From: Dipylidium caninum
Lineage: Eukaryota; Platyhelminthes; Cestoda; Cyclophyllidea; Dipylidiidae
Direction: 5' to 3'
NCBI GenBank assembly: GCA_017562135.1
Contig: QEYB01001427.1
Span: 558,001-622,000, forward strand
Length of the DNA: 64,000 nt
A program made the position numbers and the translations under genes. The notes beneath the pieces are model-generated. The model had not been told where the DNA came from and ran no database searches. It saw nothing but the letters and a program-made list of their open reading frames with translations. This document shows positions 1-21,741 of the stretch, one piece after another; position 1 is the first letter of the stretch, and the number at the start of each line of letters is the position of its first letter.

Positions 1-3000
1 CCCCTGTAGTTCTCCGACGTTCAATTGGTAATTCAGCTTTGAAAATATTTTGTGAGTTTGTGGCTGGTCCCTTTGCCTACATCACTGGGACGTTAAAACA
101 CCTGTGAGAAGTTCATCCTCCGCAAAAATAAACGGCAACACGTCGACAAACTGACTCACACGTGTCGGGTGGAGTCATTTGTCAACTGCCCATGAGGGTA
201 AGGTGACGTGGGCATCCAAGACCGTCCGCAATTTTTGCGTTCTTCTCCGCATCGTTATTGCCTACGGAAACCACTTGCCTTTCCCGCCCCTACGCTTGAT
301 CAACATACACTTCATTTGCCATGAACTCACATGACAAGCGCTTTTGCCCTTTGATCCATTGCAGATTATTCGTTGAAACGCATTAAAAGTCATCTGCCTC
401 ATCAGAGAGGTTTCGCACCTGACAAGTACAAAGCATAATTGGTAAGCACGGAACGCTCGATTAACCACTGGGAACCTTCGTCCGAGACGCACGTCACCCT
501 ACAGCTATGGCGCAATAGCCTGAAATATCTTCATCGCTTCCCTCAAAGCGCATTCTTCTAGAGCATTTTCGAGGGTGGCTGCAACTTACCTGGACGACGC
601 CAAGGTGCGCTGAGAGGATCCTTATTTATGGCATAGACGTGGAGGTTTCCACGCATGAAAGGGGAGGAAGTGTGCTTGCATTTACCCGAAAGTGCATTTC
701 CGCCTGCTTGAGAAATAGAGATGGGGAGAGGGAGAAGGAGAAATCGTGTTTCACCGCCCCCGCTACGTCATGTGTTCTGGAGGCAAAGAAATTCCGTTTG
801 GAATGCAATCAAGCCTGTTCACCTATGCAACTCCATGCTCGGCTTTTCCAACCTGCAAACGCAACTGGTTTCCCGCACTTGGTAGGGAAGACCTCAGGAG
901 TTGGGACATTTATCACGGTGCACGTGCTTTTGCAATGGCTCAAATGCGTTGGAGAACGAGGACTCACTCCAATAGGGGTCACTCTTTAAGGGCAAAAGAT
1001 ATTTCTGCAATGGCTTCCCATCCCTACACAAAATTGCTTCAGCGCTTCCAGCAGGCTATCATACAAGTCCCGGAGCCCTTGGGTTTTTATCGGTAGCGCG
1101 GTGGACGCCCGCTTTTTATGGTCGCTAGTCCGGACATGCCCAGACTCGAACGTTTGACATGATAAATGCGGTTGAACGGCTTGTCTCTCAGTGCGGCGTC
1201 CAGTCTCAGGTGGAAAGGAGTGTCCGGTATCCATCCTCCCCACAGTAGCTTCATCTTCACTGGTACACTTGTGATACAAGGGGAGTTACAGTGCCACTTG
1301 AAGGGCAGTGTGCCTCGCTGATGGTGCGTCAGGCCACGTGGACAAGTTTGTTAGAAGCGCTCTGGTAGTTCGATCACGCTGAAAAGCATCAACTGATGTA
1401 GGGGATCAGGCTAAACCAGCAAAATTGGGAAGCCACGGTAGCTAGGCAACAATAGTTTTACTTAACACTCAATCATTGACCGAGGATGATCGTCACTTAG
1501 CCTCAGTTTTCCACACTGTGGGAAGATTTTCTCTTCACCTCTAAGAGATGAGCGCTTCAGCGCCACTGCCTGGCTCGCACCAGTGCAACCTAGCCGGAGT
1601 CCGCATGAGAAATCCTCCGACGATGTGGCTACGATTATTCTCAAGATCGGTTCGGACCATTTTTCTGAAAGGCAGAATTCCCTGTCCCACGCGCCAATGT
1701 GGTTTGCGAAGAAGACGGCAAGAAGGCGATGTCTCCTCATCTCCTGCATCTCATTTGATTGGTTACTATTTCATGTAGGCGCATTTCTTCACAACTATCC
1801 CTTTATATTACATATACACGTTGCTCAGCATTTCGGCTCGACTCTATTAACGAATAGTCCTTCAATCGTCGTCCATGTCCACCTCATCCTCGTAAAACCC
1901 TCGAACTTACTCACGCCATTAGTGCCCGACCCTCGTCGAAGGGACTCCATTTGTGAGCTGCTGTTCGTCTCTCCAAAAATGAAAAATTGTCTTCTCTGTA
2001 AAAACAACTCTGCTCCGCAATGATTCCCAACAGGAAGTGCTGCCTTTATTTTTCCATTGCCTTTCGCTTTCACGTTTATGAGTAGGTGTGTTGCTTTTCA
2101 AACTGAGTCTTAATGGCATAGAGGCCACGTGTTGTGGCACCGGGTAGATCCTATTGAAAGGAAATTCTGTCCACCGTTGGAATATGATACTTTATAAGGA
2201 TTGTGAAGCAAATGTGCTAGTAACACCACGATGCAGGAGAATTTCAGAACTGAGGACTCCAACTGCCTCAACCCGACTTTTGTTGCAGCTCGGTAACCAC
2301 AGGGAGAAGGTTCATTTTGGTGCCAGACCACCTAAGATAAGGGGGATGACACCCCGTAGATCCTGCAGATACCAGTCTGACGGGGAGTTTGACGTACTCT
2401 GGGGTGATTTTTTAGGGTCACGTGGGCACTAGGCCATCGTGCCATGGGTCCAGCAATAATTGGGCACTCGGCCGGCCAATGCAAGCCTGCTAACAACCCA
2501 CCGTCTCGTTGTCGGAGTTTCTTTTACTTCACGTTATAAGAATCACGTGCTGCACTTAAAGTGCCCTTCAGAGAATGGTGCTCTGGAGCATCGCCTCTCT
2601 TTCTAGGCATCAAATTTTTTCTTTGACTTGTCACAATTTCCCAAAGTTGTGATGAGAGGACGCCGTGGAGGGGTTTAAATACGGCCTAAAATGGTAAAGA
2701 TGATGATGTTAAGCCAATTTCTGCGGACGGTTTCTTGAACACCAATGCATAGTTAAAAATGTCACGGCAATAACACGTTCTTCAAACTGAGCCCGGATTA
2801 CTTTGCAAAAGGGTTCATCTTAGAGCGTATGCCCTTAACTGAGCCGTGCACAAGATGAACAACCGTAGCGCCTCTTCACTAAAAGGCTAAGTTTCTATTG
2901 CGATCGAGTAGGCGCAATTGCCGCTTGCATTGTGGCCAAGTCAAGGAAATACAAGAACTTCCACTCGGTGGGAGAGGGAGTCAGTCTACCCATTTCACGT

Positions 3001-5781
3001 TTTCAGCTACCCTGCCCATAGGGGATCAGCAGGCCACCTTATTTCCCCCCTCTCTCCCGAATTAAGTCATAAGCTTCTGCACGTTTCTACCTCTGTGGGT
3101 CGTTTTTAGCAGGCGAGTCATCTCGGACGTCTCCGGGTGGATCTCACCGCACTGTGGGCAAAGTAGTAGTATTTGCCCCCGACGACAAAGAGGTCCCGGT
3201 GGGAAGTGATGCGGAACAATCTCAAAAAGTACAACGACCAGGAGAGTCGATTTGTATATCGAAATCATTGCCATTGGACCACGGGTGGAGCGAGGAAATA
3301 TCTACGCACTTATTGCTGATGCTGGCGGAGCAGAAATGACGAGGATCGAGTTGGTAGCGGTGAGAAGTGATGACACTTCGGTAATCTCAGCCATCAAAAA
3401 TCAATTCAGCAAAGAGTCTCCACGCAACCCCTCACTTTGTCGCCTTTTTTGATTAACTTGAACACTGCAGGACATGAGGAAGCAGTGACAAGATAGTGCC
3501 ACCGGCTCCCAAGACCTGCGTGCAACCCACTCACTCTGATCTGTAAAGGAACAGGGTCAAAAACCCAGTGTCTCAAATCGAAACAAGGAAATTGGGTTTC
3601 TCCCCTCGTCTCCAGCTAGTTGCAAAAATTGGCTTGTGGGGGCATATTTCGGTGGCAGCTCGCGAACTGCCTCAACCTGGTGACAGACTTTGTTCTTTTG
3701 GACCCACGCTTAATTGAAGTCTTCGAATACTACCTCAAAATGTCATCCCAGTGTGCCCCACTGAAGCTTTGTCCTTTTATTCTCTAAAAAATTTGGCAGT
3801 TGGTCATTAACGTGTTGTCAATCATCTCTCACGAAACGGGGGGTGGTCGTGACATCAAACAAAGAGTATGCCACCTTTGGGACTCGATGCCTGCTGGCCC
3901 CACCGCATCAAGTTAATTAGCCACGCCTTACTGTAAAATCACCTGACATCTGAATAACAGTCATCCCGTGTCTGTATGTGTAAAAACCGCACCGATGTTC
4001 CATGTTCATTTAAAATGTTTTGTGGAGGGCACTGCGTACAGCGGTGGAAAGGAGGTTAAGTATTACGAGTTTCGATTCATCTAGATTGAGTTTCCCGCAA
4101 CCCGGCGTGCATCTCCCCCCCGCACTGAACCTCAGTTACGGCGACAGACTCCAATATCACAGCACCCCATCGGTGGAATATGGCCATCATGTTATTAACA
4201 ACTTGAACCATTCGGGGTGATGAGAGGAAAAGTCACTCAAATGATCCAGCATTGCCTGAAGGGAATGTTTACCAGGTGACTTCGAGGCACCAGGTAGAAA
4301 TGGGGTCACACAAAACGATCAGTGGACAATTAAAAGGCGCTTGTGATGCCGTTATTGTTGTAAAATAAGTCAAACGTTTCTGCGACAACGCCGTTAAGCT
4401 GAAGCTTCCCCCAGTCGGCTAAGCAGGACCCCAAGCCGGCTGTGTGGCAGGGACATCGGAGACAGGAGTAACTGGTGCCACTCCGCTCGGCTCAAAATGG
4501 GGAGATCAAATGTGTCTAGAGGGCTTCCGCAGCATTCATCCACGTGCGCGTGCGCCAATATTTGGCAATGACGCCATTTGGCAATCATTTCCTGTCCACC
4601 CTCCCATTGAATTGCTCTTCCATGCTCGAGTCGATTTCCGGTCTGTTGTGCAACGGAGTCTGTGTGGGGCAAACGACACGACACCCTGGCCCGCTTTTTT
4701 GAGCCAAACGCAGGAATGACTTGATGAGAAAAAGTAGGAAAATTCCTTTCAAACGTCGTCATTGCTTGACTGACCACTCACTACACCAGTGCAGTTAGCC
4801 GCTGTGTGCCTATCGCCGTAACTCGACTCTCAGTCGCCCGGTGAAGCGGGTTTACACGGCCCAGACTTCGGTGACCTCAAATATAGCTGCTTGTCACATG
4901 CTCTGGTTTCGTATTCTGAGAGTTCACCACCGAGAGCTAGGATTAATCAACCACCACTGTTGGTGCCAGTAGACAGATTCATACCAGTGCTCGTGGCCGC
5001 TGCTAGTGCCGGTGAACACAACAGGATGCCCTCACGACTCGATGTTGCGTCGAGAACACGTGCATTCATCTGACCCACCACCTAAATCATTCAATTTCAC
5101 ACCTGCCAATACTAGTTTGTCTGATCATCCATCTCGACACCACCAATCCTGGTTTCTTGCAAAACTCAACCATAGCACCACGAACCTCTGCTTCTAAGCT
5201 GTCACAGACCTAGTCCCAATGCTCTTCAGGCGCCGAGCTTTCAACTGCGGACTGAATGAAGTGATGGAACACACTACACAGCATTGGAGCTCGGGTTCAG
5301 TGCCTCCAAGAAATTGTCAAGACGTTGTGTGGGACACCAAGAGCTCCTTAGGGAGTCTAATTTATCCTGGCCCTCAATTCGACATCGACGAAATTTACCA
5401 CAAATCACCTCCCGGTAGACTTACTCTCAGATTTTGGAGCCATGAAGCTGCCTGCCACTTTGTAGTCGTCTGCGCGGATCGACTTCCAAAAATTTGGTTT
5501 CCATTGGGCTCACCATCATCGAACTGCACCAACAGCCTGAAATACCCTGTTGATCCCGCTGAGGGAGAAAAGTAAAAACAGAGCGAAATTTGCGGGAGTG
5601 CAAAGAACACACGCGCAAACACAAACAGTGGGGAAAAATGAGGGAAGAATAGTTGAGACGGTTGGAGGAGAGAATTAAGGTGCACAAACACACATAATGT
5701 AAAGGGGTACCAATATCAGCATTGTCACTAAGATAATTATCCACTTCACTTCGTCGACAGTACGTCAACGAGAGAACAGTC
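1..5781. other. Intergenic region, no gene recognised
   Basis: No reading frame here has a recognisable domain, and I could not assemble a chain of exons with matching phases. Several open frames of 60-118 codons exist on both strands (for example near 640-1,100 and 5,219-5,575), but they overlap each other on opposite strands and look like chance. The right end should contain the 3' UTR of the Kelch gene that stops at 5,782. I saw no clear AATAAA on the minus strand close to that stop. Confidence 0.5.
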
Positions 5782-8700
5782 CTACTCCTTTTCAAGTCTG
5801 GATGGAGGCCTGGCTGGTGGTATGCTAGGAGGAGAGGTCTCGTTGTCAGGGGGAATGCCGGAAGTCATGGGGACATCAGAAGAGGGTTCAGGAGCAATTG
5901 TGGAAGCAGGGACCTTAGTAGAAACACTAGAAGGCACAATGAAGGGTGAAGTCTGTCCTGAGATGCCTGCCACCCCGACAATCTCAACGGAGTTAAGGAA
6001 GCCGCCGGCGGCGATATTGTACCCACCAATCACAGCGATATAGGGGATTGCAGATGCCAAAGTTGAAACCGGCTGGGTGGGTAGTGGTGTCAGTGACACA
6101 GCACATGGTGATGCTCGACCGATAGATAAAGAAGGTCCAGGGAGCCAACTCCAAGCCCGAGAGTCAAATATTTGCGTCTGCGTCATGGTCGATAAGCCGT
6201 CTGAACCACCGATCAGTAGGAGGCGACCTAGAGGCCCGAAGATACGTCAATCGTTGGGACAAATGTTAACAAATGACTAACCAGAAGAGGGTGAGAGAGG
6301 GACCAGAGCTGCTCCGATGAGAGGTCCTCGATTTAGAAGTTCGGGAAGTCGAATCCACTGGGGGCAGCGTAGATCGCAAGCCTCGCCGGACGGGGACAGT
6401 TCCAAAGGGTCGATGAAGTTTTGGGTTGAAGGATTGGAGGGGCGGGTGGAGGGGGTATCAGAAGTCTCGCTGACACCTCCAACCGCCACAATAAGATTTC
6501 GTTGACTCAAGGTGGCTGCACACAATTGGCTACGAGCTGTGTAGAGACAGCAAGCAAAGTATCATCACATTTCCATCGTCAACAATCCTCCCCATTATGT
6601 TTTTTTTGGAAAGAAGTAATCGAGTTTATAATTGCACAGCGCCACACCTCTAAGGTCCTACGGAACTGAGAGGTTTGTGTAGACCACACCCAGAAAAAAC
6701 TGAGTTGGGAAGGAAAAAGTCTTGCGATTCATATGCATACTTGTACATTGGACTTTACCATTATTGCACTGAGACCTCTAGGCTGCGATAATCTTACCAT
6801 AACCTAACACTTAAGAGGTCTACCACTCTAGTAATCTATTAGTGCCCATGTTTTCAGACTAGTAAAACTGTGATATCTGCGTCTTGATTTCGAAAACTAG
6901 AAAGGTCAGTCAAATGTTGCAAATTAAAAGCATTTGCAGACTGAGCGGATCTGCGGAACAATACACCAAATTCCTGTGGGTAGAACCACATCTATTCCCA
7001 TGACAATGGTATCAGTAAAGTGGCACTGGAGTTCAATGAAATTATTGACCTTACTTAGTCTCATTAAGTCACAGCAGCCTCAAATTTTGGTAGGTGACTA
7101 ACCTTCTGACAGTGGGGGTAGACTGAGCCACTTGTCCGAGTCAGCGTAGTATACTTCAACGCTCGATAAGGGAGAGCCTCCGCACTGTCCACCCATCACC
7201 ACGATCCTCGACTCGTCCACCCACGTGGCGACAGCACAACAGCTGCGCTCCTGCTGCATACTGCTTACGAAACGCCACTTTCTGTGGTGCTCATTCTTGG
7301 TGTCAAAACTTAAACTGAGTAGGAAAAAAAGGATAACGAAAATATTGAGACAGAAAAGTATGCTAATGACAAATGATTCCAAGAAGATTTACCACTCAAC
7401 AGTGGCAAGATCATTGTTTCCGTCACATCCGCCACAAGCGTATATGCATGAAGCTCCCTTCAATGCAGCTAGACCAAGTCGGCCACGTGGAGAATGCATT
7501 GGAGGACCAGGTTGAGCCGTCAGCCTGACGGAGCCCCAGGTACCGAAGTTAGAAACACTATCGAAATCCGAGTTCGCACTGAGCATGGAAGCTCTTTGGT
7601 CCGTGGAACAGTCCACCTCACCATTGGGTCTTGAGATACGCAGGATTTCGGTGGAATTTAGACATCGGTCGTGGGATGTACCTCCGGCGATAAGAATAAA
7701 GTGGCTCATTATTGGACCCGCCTCGTTTCTCCCTCTTCAATCATGGAGCAGATGGTACACGCGCCAGCAGTGGAACGAGATTCCAAAAGGGGGGTTGAGA
7801 GGCAACCAAGGGAACATAGTACTGAGCCTCTGCGATAAGCACAAGCATTTGGTGAGCCCTCATTAAGACAGTGGTCGTCTAAAGAATGATAAATGTCACG
7901 GGATAAATGGTGCATCGAAAGAAAGCGATAGAGTGAGCAGAAAGCCATGCTAGAGGTAGGCTACAGCCTACATATGCATCAACATCCGGTTAAGTTATAT
8001 TAAGGTGGTAAAAAGGGGAAGAAATTAACGATGCCTCTAATAAAATAGTCTCACAGATGACGGGCATACCAACTTTTACCAAACATACAGTATGGTGGCT
8101 CCAGGACTACACCGAGCCCGATGAAGTATGTGTGATGTCTTAATAGGAGTGCTGGGTTCAGATAAGACAAAATATGGTTGGTAACGGACTTCAGAGTGAT
8201 TACGTCAACAGGGTCTCTCTACACGTGCTCAAGCATAAAAGTTTGTAACACTCCCTACAAACTGCAGCACTTATAACGAGATTTTGCGGTATTTCTCCAA
8301 CTTTGTCGGCGGGATTTAGGTAGCGGTTTCAATAAGAACGGTTTTACCTTTAAGGGACTTTAAAGTTAGACAGTTAGAGATCTACTAGCATCATGGATAC
8401 GCAAATCTGCCACTTCAATAGATAAGGAACGTTTAAATCAGAAGTGAATGTTTTAGACTACAACGCACTAACCATTGTTTTTCTAATCATAATGTTTATC
8501 GCAATGATTCAAGCTGAAAGTCAATAAGCCTAAATAGTTAAAATTAAGGATGCTTTCAAGTTCAACTATTATGCACAAGATAAATTGTATCTAAACATAA
8601 TCTCCTCCCAATTTCAATAGAAAATTTCTTAGAGTGCAAGAGTTGTGACGTAAAATCCCCTCGCTTTTGAAGTAAAACTGTTCGTATTTAAGATTTTTTT

Positions 8701-11700
8701 GATAAGCGCTACAAAGGAGTCAAATTTGAACTAAATATCATAGCTAACTTTTAACTTATTAACAACTCTAAGTCGAATCCTCGGTTTAGCATACATTTCG
8801 AATGCACATGGGGTAAATAATAAGATTCCCTTCTAAAGTTATTAAGGAGGTAAAGAATGACCTTCGATGTTTGGTAAACTGGTTACAAAGAAATTGAAAT
8901 ATTCACATTGGCTGCTTCAGCATTTTTCCGCTATTTTGAAGCACAATGAAACTATTATTAACAATTACAGACAAAACCCATTAGCTCACTCTAAAATGAT
9001 GATTAGGGAAAGGCCTGTTTTTAGTGGAAAACACAAAGTCCATTTCAAAGAAGTGCCTTAAATAAAGTATGCTATAGATACGCTACAAACCTAGCTTGAC
9101 TTTACTATCATTGAAGAACCCCTATGAAGGACTTAATGGTCCGCCTACCCTGAGTCGTAGGTGTAGAAGGTATAACGATGGTGGTAGCGGCAGTGACCAA
9201 AGATGGGGGCGATGGAGGCAAGATAACAGATGTAGTGAGGGGAGAAACCGGGGGACATGTTAGACCACCCCCTCCTGCTACCGAAGAGGACGCAGAGGAT
9301 CCAGGTCCTGAAGGCGCCCGCCGCCTCTTTACGGAAATGCTCACCAATCGACCTTCCAATTTGCCAAGATGGATGGAAATGGACCCTACTGTAGAAGAGG
9401 AAATAGGTTTAAGTTGATAGAACTACGTTTCCATTAGAAAGTGAGTTTATGCCGATGAAAACTAGGGCTTTGGTGCTTGCAGAATCAGAAATTACAGGCA
9501 GGGCTGGGAAAAAATCACATATTCAAGCACATGAGAACAGTCTTGTTTGAATATGACATCAAGAAATGACACACGTCAAACTTAGGTTAGGGACCCGGTT
9601 ACTCGGAGCAACTCAAAGGTAAAGCGCTTATTAGTAAAGGCATTCACTACAATAAAAAGATCATTTTTTGTGACCTGATGAAAAATGACCTTCAGTTATC
9701 CCTGATATTAATTAATAAGGTGTATGAATGGTTAAGGACATTAATAAAACATAAATCACGACAAAGTCTTCAAAAGTAACCTCAGTTTTCCCAGTGGGGA
9801 TAGCTAGATTCAATTGAAAATATGTTGACAAAATTGATGCATTTCTGCCCCAATTTTTAAATTCTACTAAAATACATGTAATATCTGAAGAAACATTACT
9901 TTTGCAACTGTAAGTGTAAAGGTAAAATTTGCGTCATTTCAATCAAAAAATGTTAATTTTGGCATCATTGAGTTGAACACAAAGAGGGAAAAATGGAGAC
10001 ATTTTCGGCATGATGACCGATGCCTCACCAGACAATAGTGATGTTCGCTCGAAATCAGTAAAACACCTCCAACAATTTTGGCTCTAGACGTCCAGTCTAA
10101 TGGCACACTTAGGAGAGGCAAAAGCAAATATAATGCACATTTAAGTGCTACAAAATCCGAATGATTCGGCACAAGGTTTCTAAGTGGGCAGAAATGTCGG
10201 ACTGTAAAATCAATACTTGCGCATCGGAAATATGCGTTTTCACAGAACGCGTTTCAGGGGATAATCGATAATTCTAGCGAGCTCGTAATTACTCATGTTA
10301 CTGAGGTACCGGGATTTTCTATGCAGATCTCATTTAGTACGCGAGACGGGACTGCGGACTCGGAGCTCTGTGGAATACCCAAATCTAGTGATTAGAACTA
10401 ACCTCAATGTCAGACGAAGCCTCCCAATATACTGGCTTTTTTCCGCCAAATGTGTATAAATTGCAGTATAATGAAGAATTTGGAATATAAATGCAGATTA
10501 GATTGAAAAAGTGTAAACTGTTCAACAGATCTTGTCACCTACTTCCCAGAGACGTCTTAGCCACCAGACAAGTCTCCTTTTCGGCGGGACAAGATGATCG
10601 GTTCGACGATGGCAGCGGTGATATCGATTGCGTCGACGATGAAGGTGTTTCAGCCACCACCTCGCTTCCAGTGCTCATTTGCCGAGCCACAGCAATTTTG
10701 ACCTGTTCCCCCGTCTCCGAAGTGGACAGAGAAAGTTGAGAGGATGTCTAAACTCACATGATTAAAAACTATTTGAAGAAATTGCGGTCGTGTACTGTTC
10801 GTCTAATACCTTATGGCATTAGAATAGCATTTTCTCTGATTGTTATGAAGAAGCGAAGGAGGATAAATTTAGATGAAGGAAAGACATGCGCAGCAGACAG
10901 TGAAAGTGTGTGGCGCAGCACGTACGTCGTCTAGGCACGTGTAACGATGTAGTCACGTGATGCAGTGGTCGTAGCAACAGCAAGGACACCAGAATAGAGA
11001 ATTCTGTGACAGTACATCGAGTGAGAAATTTATAGCTTGTAATACATTAATTACAGTAATCTAACCAGATTATAACACCACGCACGATTTATAGACCCAT
11101 AAGAACATTGTTAACACAAAGACCATTTCCGTTTGGACGTGACTTACTAAAATGATTGATTCCACAAATCAGGTATTTTATTTTTATATTCTAACAAGTC
11201 AAAAAGACTTGAATGCAGCTGAATGGACTGAATATTTACGGCATTAGCCCCCAAGGAACTCTGGAAAACGGGTACAAGACAGTATTTAGTGGCCTATCGA
11301 GGGTATGCGGTAAATCTTGCTGTACTTTAAAAAAAAGAGATTAAGTCTAATCTTAAGCTACAACACAAAAGTCAACTAATCTGATAGAGAACGTGCGACA
11401 AATGAATAACGCAGAACTAATAAACATGTATTGTTAATCTGACGGTGACCAAAAAGTGCCAGCGACATGACTTAGATTATGTTCTACGGTCTGCTGATGC
11501 GGCGTTATCCTTTCTAGAATTAAAAACAAAGCTAGTTATTAAATCTACGGGACAGAATAATCTGAGGTCTAATTTTTAACACTAGGATTAGTTGCTTTCT
11601 GTCTTAATTCATTCACAAGAAAATGGGGTTCAATGAACAACGTGGAATCCTGTAAAAATTTCCTTTTGACTATTAAAATTAAGGCAAGCCAAATCAAAAC

Positions 11701-13148
11701 TTCATTGCAGTCCAACGTAGTTGCAACTTTCTCATGGTTTGTTATAAATGAAAGTTAACTGTTACGCTGACAGCCATGAAGCCAAAGTGATGGCTGACAT
11801 GACAAAATCAGGATTGTTAATTCATATGACATAGGTTGCAAGTCTGAATTTTTATACTTATTCGGCCATTGCAATATCAGCTTAAAAATTCTACCGACAG
11901 TGAGATACTGCATGTGAGTGCACCCCTCAGCACCAACAACAATAGTCTTTACGAAATACCGTTTCAATTCACGAGGTTTGCACTTGTAATTTGCTAATGA
12001 AAGGGCAAGTGGGTATCAAGTTACTCACAGATATCCCAAAATTCATAAGTTGTGTATCGGAGACTGTCATCTATAATACAAAAGTATATCATTAACAAAT
12101 ATAGTTTACGAGGTAGGAAATGCTCGCAAATAACATACTCGTATTTCGTCGGTGACAGTATCGCTAGCGGATGCGTAGATATCGTTGTTCAACTTTCTGA
12201 CTACGTTGTCTTCGTAAGTTACGCAAGTACCCTCGTCGAGAAGGCTCGCGATCTTGAACACGGCGAGAACAGTAAAAGAGAACTCTTTCTGAAAGTCCCC
12301 AATCCTCATTGTCATTGGCAGGCCTCACATCAATATACGAGTCATGGCAATGGTTTGGGGGGCTTTCTAAGACGTCAATAAAGAGACGAGCTGATAGCTG
12401 ACCCGTCTGAGAGGAAGCGATGGCATCAGCGTTGGAGATGAGAAATTCCCTAACGGCTGAAGTGAGTTGTTGGGTCGTCGCATCTTCACTACCTTTAGTT
12501 TGGTCATTTGACAGGTAAACAAGGGGGCAAACTTCTGAAAGTACAAGACAAATTTAAACGACAAATAAATATTACACAGTGGAATAGAGAACCGCACTTT
12601 ATTCACCTCCTATATTTTCCAAGGAAATCGATTTTGCTAAAAGGCTTCCGTATGTGCACCAAACATCAGTGAAGCGGTATTTTTTGGCAATCATACACAC
12701 TGACGGTAGAAGAGATAGATCAATTTGAAACCTAAAACGAAGAAAATATGCTAGGCAAATGATAATAAAAAAGCTTTGGGTTAAAACAAAAAAGATTTCA
12801 CTCTTAAAAAGTGAGAAGCGAGCGAGTGATTCAAGAAGTTAATCAAGATAAGCCAATGTACCTTGCAGCGTACCTGGGATTATGAAGATACATATGAATA
12901 GCGTCAAAAGCTTCGAAGGGTTCATCGAGATCGATGGTGATATTGCCCGAGCATGGGCACACTTTTACTGATGTACAAAGTGAATATTTGTCAGGTAGAC
13001 CAGACTCCGCAATATCAAATATTCGTTTCAGGGTAGAGCTTGCAGCGCTAAAAACTGCCTTTTCGCAACTAAACGACGAGTTTTTAAATTTGAATGTCAC
13101 ATCATAAGATGAGGAGTTTTCCTTCAACTTAGAGCTGCAACCCCACAT
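5782..13148 (-). CDS. BTB-BACK-Kelch protein (KLHL-like), nine exons
   Basis: Likely substrate adaptor for a Cullin-3 ubiquitin ligase, by family. Exons on the minus strand: 13148-12874, 12731-12607, 12534-12329, 10747-10543, 9388-9149, 7732-7393, 7314-7103, 6536-6282, 6227-5782. All junctions are GT-AG, the phases agree, and the total is 2,304 nt (767 aa plus stop). The first two exons give a BTB fold (YDVTFKFKNSSFSCEKAVFS, then ...KKYRFTDVW). Exon 3 looks like the first half of a BACK domain (QLSARLFIDVLESPP). Exons 4-5 are a Ser/Pro/Gly-rich linker, unusual between BACK and Kelch. Exons 6-9 carry Kelch blades with double glycines (FILIAGGT, CIYACGGCDG, IVVMGGQCGG, LIVAVGG, LLLIGGSDG, IAVIGGY). 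A Pro/Ser tail ends in LEKE. The acceptor of exon 6 has a weak pyrimidine tract. Further exons between 12.3 and 10.7 kb cannot be excluded, because the BACK domain looks short. Confidence 0.85.
9389..10542 (-). other. Kelch gene intron 4 (about 1.15 kb)
   Basis: The minus-strand donor is GTAGGT after 10,543 and the acceptor is CTACAG before 9,388. No coding signal was seen inside. Confidence 0.5.
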
Positions 13149-13647
13149 GCTTAAGTGACAAGAGTCGCCAAAGTGGGCCTGCGAGTTGAAACACGCGGAT
13201 CTGTATACAAGAGTGGGTTAATTTGTACCGGTTCATTCCAAGAATCGACCTTGAGTTATTTATGCTAACATAATTATCTTTAACCTCCTTAAAATTAAAA
13301 ATAATTTATTTAACATTAAGCTTCGTTTAAAGTGTTTGTTTTTGACTTTTGATGCGCATAATTATGTGATTTTGACTGCGGTTTTGCACACTCTTTGCAT
13401 TGACCCTCTACATTTTTAACAATGAAGCAATCACTCAATCAAGCAATCAATCTCTCATAAATCGGAATATCAATGCGTTGTTACCCTGGGATAATATTAA
13501 TTAGGTAGGACCACCATCTACGAGACTGAGTGAAGCTAGAAAAGACAATAAACGAATATTAAATAGATATAGGGGAATATGGAGCATAGAATAGCATTGT
13601 ATATCCTCTCCTTACTTAAAAATGCACAATTCTCGAAAATAGGAGAA

Positions 13648-13653
13648 TTTATT
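13648..13653 (-). terminator. Polyadenylation signal AATAAA for the CDKL gene
   Basis: TTTATT on the plus strand reads AATAAA on the minus strand, about 50 nt beyond the stop at 13,703. The Kelch gene starts some 555 bp after that stop on the same strand. Confidence 0.5.
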
Positions 13654-13702
13654 CATAATCTCAGGAAAGAAAACACAGGATGTTACAAATTGTAATGTGC
13701 AA

Positions 13703-21741
<8,039 letters not shown>

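Noticed and set aside
639..1096. Two overlapping 116-codon plus-strand frames
   Set aside because: No domain, no splice context, and opposed by open frames on the other strand. Likely chance.
5219..5575. 118-codon plus-strand frame
   Set aside because: Overlaps minus-strand frames of similar length in the expected 3' region of the Kelch gene; nothing recognisable.
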